From assembly GCA_902797195.1 (NCBI GenBank), contig CADBRY010000111.1, positions 1 through 7,527 on the forward strand: 7,527 bases of DNA, given 5' to 3'. Position 1 is the first letter of the stretch; each line of letters begins with the position of its first letter. Positions 5,502 to 7,527 of this stretch are shown here, piece by piece. Origin of the DNA: an uncultured Eubacteriales bacterium (GTDB taxonomy: Bacteria; Bacillota; Clostridia; Peptostreptococcales; Anaerovoracaceae). The position numbers and the translations under genes are program-made. The notes beneath the pieces were generated by a model. The model was given only the letters and a program-made list of their open reading frames with translations, made no database searches and was not told where the DNA came from.

Positions 5502-5525
5502 GGTCTTATTTCAGATCTTATTTCA
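5502..5525. repeat. 12-bp tandem repeat spanning the rplQ stop codon
   Basis: GGTCTTATTTCA (5502-5513) is followed directly by GATCTTATTTCA (5514-5525), 11 of 12 identical. On the minus strand the inner copy contains the last lysine codon and TAA stop of rplQ (GTGAAATAAG); the outer copy repeats them just after the stop as CTGAAATAAG. Confidence 0.75.
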
Positions 5526-5862
5526 CCAGCTCCAGGAAGACCATCTCTGCGTTGTCTCCCTGACGGGGACCCAGCTTAAGGATCCTGGTGTATCCGCCCT
5601 GACGCTCAGCGTAGCTCGGTCCGATCTCTCCAAAGAGCTTTTCTACGACTGCCTCATCATAGATGTAGGCCAGTGCCTGTCTCTTAGCGTGAAGATCGCC
5701 TCTCTTTGCCAGAGTGATCATCTTCTCTGCCTGTCTTCCGGCCTCCTTCGCTCTTGTGAGAGTCGTGGTGATCCTGCCCTCTCTCAGAAGGTCAGTCACC
5801 AGATTTCTCAGCATCGCCTTGCGGTGAGCGGAGTCTCTGCCCAATTTCTTATATCCTGGCAT
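5518..5862 (-). CDS. rplQ: 50S ribosomal protein L17 (bL17)
   Basis: L17 is a structural protein of the large ribosomal subunit, lying near the peptide exit tunnel. The 114-residue length is normal for a short Firmicute L17. The N-terminus [20 protein letters not shown], the [16 protein letters not shown] segment (about residues 25-40) and the C-terminal [20 protein letters not shown] are typical. The start has AAGGAGG (complement of 5871-5877) eight bases upstream. It lies 23 bases after rpoA and is the last gene of the operon, followed by a terminator hairpin. The protein ends two residues after the family's conserved VFLEL, so the short repeat at its stop has not visibly altered the product. 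Confidence 0.98.
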   Translation of the reverse strand: MPGYKKLGRDSAHRKAMLRNLVTDLLREGRITTTLTRAKEAGRQAEKMITLAKRGDLHAKRQALAYIYDEAVVEKLFGEIGPSYAERQGGYTRILKLGPRQGDNAEMVFLELVK

Positions 5863-5885
5863 TTCTGCTTCCTCCTTAATGTTAA

Positions 5886-6833
5886 TTATTCATCGCCCTG
5901 TCTCAAACCAAGGCCCAGTTCTTCCAGTTTCTTTTTGACTTCATCAAGAGACTTCTTTCCAAGGTTTCTGACTTTCATCATATCCTCTTCGCTCTTCATG
6001 GTCAGTTCTTCCACTGTGTTGATGGATGCGCGCTTGAGACAGTTGAAGGATCTTACCGAAAGCTCCAGTTCTTCAATGGTCATCTCCAGAGCCTTTTCCT
6101 TCTGGTTCTCTTCCTTCTCCACCATGATCTCCATACCCTCGGCTGTGTCGTTCAGCTCGACGAACAGGTTCAGGTGCTCCTGCATGATCTTGGCTCCAAT
6201 GGAAACTCCTTCGCTTGGGCTTACGGATCCATCGGTCCAGATCTCCAGGATCAGCTTGTCATAGTCTGTTACCTGTCCTACACGAGTGTTCTCCACGGTG
6301 AAATTGCATTTTTTTACCGGGGTGTATATGGAATCGGTAGGGATAACGGAAATAGGCGTATTCTCGTCCTTGTTCATCTCCGCCGGAACATATCCGCGGC
6401 CTTTTGCCATATTGATCTCCATGACCAGAGTAGCACCCTCATCCAGAGTGGCTATGTGAAGATCCGGATTGAAGATCTCTATATCGGCGTCCTTCTCAAT
6501 GTCGGCCGCCGTTACTTCTTTCGGTCCCCTCTCACTGATCATGACGCTTTTTTCATTCTCGTTTTCCAGTCTTACAGCAAGCTGCTTCAGGTTCAGGATG
6601 ATCTCTGTAACATCTTCCTTGATTCCCGGAATTGTTGAGAATTCATGAAGGATACCGTCGATCTTGACAGAGGTAACCGCCACGCCGGGAAGTGAGCTGA
6701 GCATGATCCTTCTCAGGCTGTTTCCCAGAGTCGTTCCGTATCCTCTCTCCAGAGGCTCAACGACGAACTTTCCGTAGTTGGGATCATCTCCCGTATATAC
6801 ACATTCGATTGTCGGTTTTTCGATTTCTATCAT
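5886..6833 (-). CDS. rpoA: DNA-directed RNA polymerase subunit alpha
   Basis: The alpha subunit dimerises to start assembly of RNA polymerase, and its C-terminal domain binds UP elements and activators. The protein has 315 residues, normal for Firmicutes. The N-terminal assembly domain (about 1-228) shows [20 protein letters not shown] (23-42) and the [13 protein letters not shown] loop (63-75). A charged linker (about 229-250) leads to the C-terminal domain (about 250-315). There the DNA-contact motif RSFNCLKRA (261-269) supplies the counterparts of E. coli Arg265, Asn268 and Cys269, and the [11 protein letters not shown] helix (290-300) is intact. AAGGAGG (complement of 6841-6847) lies seven bases before the ATG. 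Gene order rpsD-rpoA-rplQ is the standard alpha operon. Confidence 0.99.
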   Translation of the reverse strand: MIEIEKPTIECVYTGDDPNYGKFVVEPLERGYGTTLGNSLRRIMLSSLPGVAVTSVKIDGILHEFSTIPGIKEDVTEIILNLKQLAVRLENENEKSVMISERGPKEVTAADIEKDADIEIFNPDLHIATLDEGATLVMEINMAKGRGYVPAEMNKDENTPISVIPTDSIYTPVKKCNFTVENTRVGQVTDYDKLILEIWTDGSVSPSEGVSIGAKIMQEHLNLFVELNDTAEGMEIMVEKEENQKEKALEMTIEELELSVRSFNCLKRASINTVEELTMKSEEDMMKVRNLGKKSLDEVKKKLEELGLGLRQGDE

Positions 6834-6856
6834 GTAAAAACCTCCTTCTCTATCAA

Positions 6857-7447
6857 TTATTTCGAGTACAGCTCGACGATCAGGTGCTCCTCGATGGGAG
6901 TATCGATCTGATCTCTTGTGGGTTCTGCCACAACAGTTCCCTCAAGCTTGTCTCTGTCAACGGAAAGCCATGCGGGTACGCCAACTTCCATCTCTTTGAT
7001 TTCCTTAAACTTGGGAGAGCTCTGGCTCTTTTCCTTTACCTTGATCACGTCACCGGGCTTTACCATGTATGAAGGGATGTTGACCTTCTTGCCGTTCACT
7101 GTATAGTGACCGTGATTTACAAGCTGTCTTGCTTCTCTTCTGGTTGTGCAAAGTCCCATACGATAAACAACGTTATCCAGACGCTCCTCAAGCATGATCA
7201 GAAGGTTTTCACCTGTGATACCGCTTTTTCTTGAGGCCTTATCAAAGGTGTTGCGGAACTGCTTCTCCAGTACTCCGTATATGAACTTGGCTCTCTGCTT
7301 CTCACGAAGCTGAAGACCATAGTCACTCATCTTACGACGACCGTTGCCGTGAGGTGCTCTCTTGGACTCTTTGAAGATGCCCATGTGGCTGGGGTCGATC
7401 TGAAGTTCTCTGCATCTTTTAAGAATTGGATCTCTGTTTACTGCCAT
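6857..7447 (-). CDS. rpsD: 30S ribosomal protein S4 (uS4), zinc-free form
   Basis: S4 binds the 5' domain of 16S rRNA early in small-subunit assembly, and in several bacteria it also represses translation of its own operon. The protein has 196 residues. The N-terminal domain runs to about residue 88; the S4 RNA-binding domain covers about 90-150, with [20 protein letters not shown] starting at 89 and [17 protein letters not shown] at 117-133. The zinc-binding cysteines of C+ S4 proteins are absent: only Cys12 remains in the N-terminal region, so this is the C- type. A GGAGGG-rich stretch (complement of 7455-7464) precedes the ATG. It follows rpsK by 18 bases. I looked for an S4-binding leader, but the operon start lies outside the window. 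Confidence 0.98.
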   Translation of the reverse strand: MAVNRDPILKRCRELQIDPSHMGIFKESKRAPHGNGRRKMSDYGLQLREKQRAKFIYGVLEKQFRNTFDKASRKSGITGENLLIMLEERLDNVVYRMGLCTTRREARQLVNHGHYTVNGKKVNIPSYMVKPGDVIKVKEKSQSSPKFKEIKEMEVGVPAWLSVDRDKLEGTVVAEPTRDQIDTPIEEHLIVELYSK

Positions 7448-7465
7448 GTTGGTTCCTCCCTCCCA

Positions 7466-7527
7466 TCAAACTCTTCTACGCTTCGGCGGTCTGCATCCAT
7501 TGTGCGGAATCGGTGTGATATCCTTGA
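7466..7527 (-). CDS. rpsK: 30S ribosomal protein S11 (uS11), C-terminal fragment
   Basis: Reading on the minus strand from the window edge, the frame gives KDITPIPHNGCRPPKRRRV and then TGA (complement of 7466-7468). This is the highly conserved C-terminus of S11, which lies on the platform of the small subunit near the mRNA 3' end. The remainder of the gene lies beyond the window. Its position 18 bases before rpsD fits the order rpsK-rpsD-rpoA-rplQ. Confidence 0.95.
   Translation of the reverse strand, partial: KDITPIPHNGCRPPKRRRV

Noticed and set aside
5410..5517. Mobile-element footprint or attachment site at the cyclo-ligase/rplQ junction
   Set aside because: The direct repeats are tandem and do not flank an insert; there are no terminal inverted repeats, transposase or integrase fragments, and the hairpin is explained as a terminator.
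5689..6264. 191-codon plus-strand frame over rplQ and rpoA
   Set aside because: It is antisense to two certain housekeeping genes; its serine/phenylalanine-rich product is the typical reverse-complement artefact of lysine/glutamate-rich genes.

Overview
The window looks like chromosomal DNA of an anaerobic Firmicute, most likely a Clostridia of the Lachnospiraceae type. The grounds are an oxygen-sensitive [FeFe]-hydrogenase maturase (HydG), an aldo/keto reductase fused to a two-cluster ferredoxin domain, a carbamate kinase, strong AGGAGG-type ribosome binding sites before nearly every gene, and a zinc-less (cysteine-poor) ribosomal protein S4 of clostridial type. The taxon is inferred from protein character, not from a search.

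Layout. 1-878 (+): the C-terminal end of an unrecognised membrane protein, coupled by an overlapping stop/start to a short-chain dehydrogenase. 1004-2425 (+): hydG behind its own candidate promoter. 3424-2480 (-): carbamate kinase arcC, convergent with hydG and sharing with it a bidirectional hairpin terminator that overlaps the last hydG codons. 4690-3560 (-): the aldo/keto reductase with a ferredoxin tail. 4801-5409 (+): 5-formyltetrahydrofolate cyclo-ligase, divergent from the reductase across a 110-bp region. 7527-5518 (-): the distal part of the ribosomal alpha operon, rpsK (last codons only)-rpsD-rpoA-rplQ, convergent with the cyclo-ligase and separated from it by a bidirectional terminator.

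The genes do not form one pathway. The alpha operon is housekeeping; the flanking genes are single-gene units for fermentative and one-carbon metabolism: H-cluster CO/CN- supply, carbamoyl phosphate to ATP, redox of an unknown carbonyl substrate, and salvage of 5-formyl-THF. I see no RNA gene, insertion sequence, phage gene or CRISPR array.

The least ordinary feature is a set of short two-copy tandem DNA duplications at gene ends. Three lie within about 185 bp (5341-5525) at the convergent cyclo-ligase/rplQ junction: 24 bp inside the cyclo-ligase C-terminus, giving a Gly/Thr octapeptide tail; 20 bp duplicating a terminator arm; and 12 bp across the rplQ stop codon. A fourth, of 23 bp, lies upstream of the arcC promoter and overlaps the reductase stop codon. 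I found no convincing undescribed multi-gene system.
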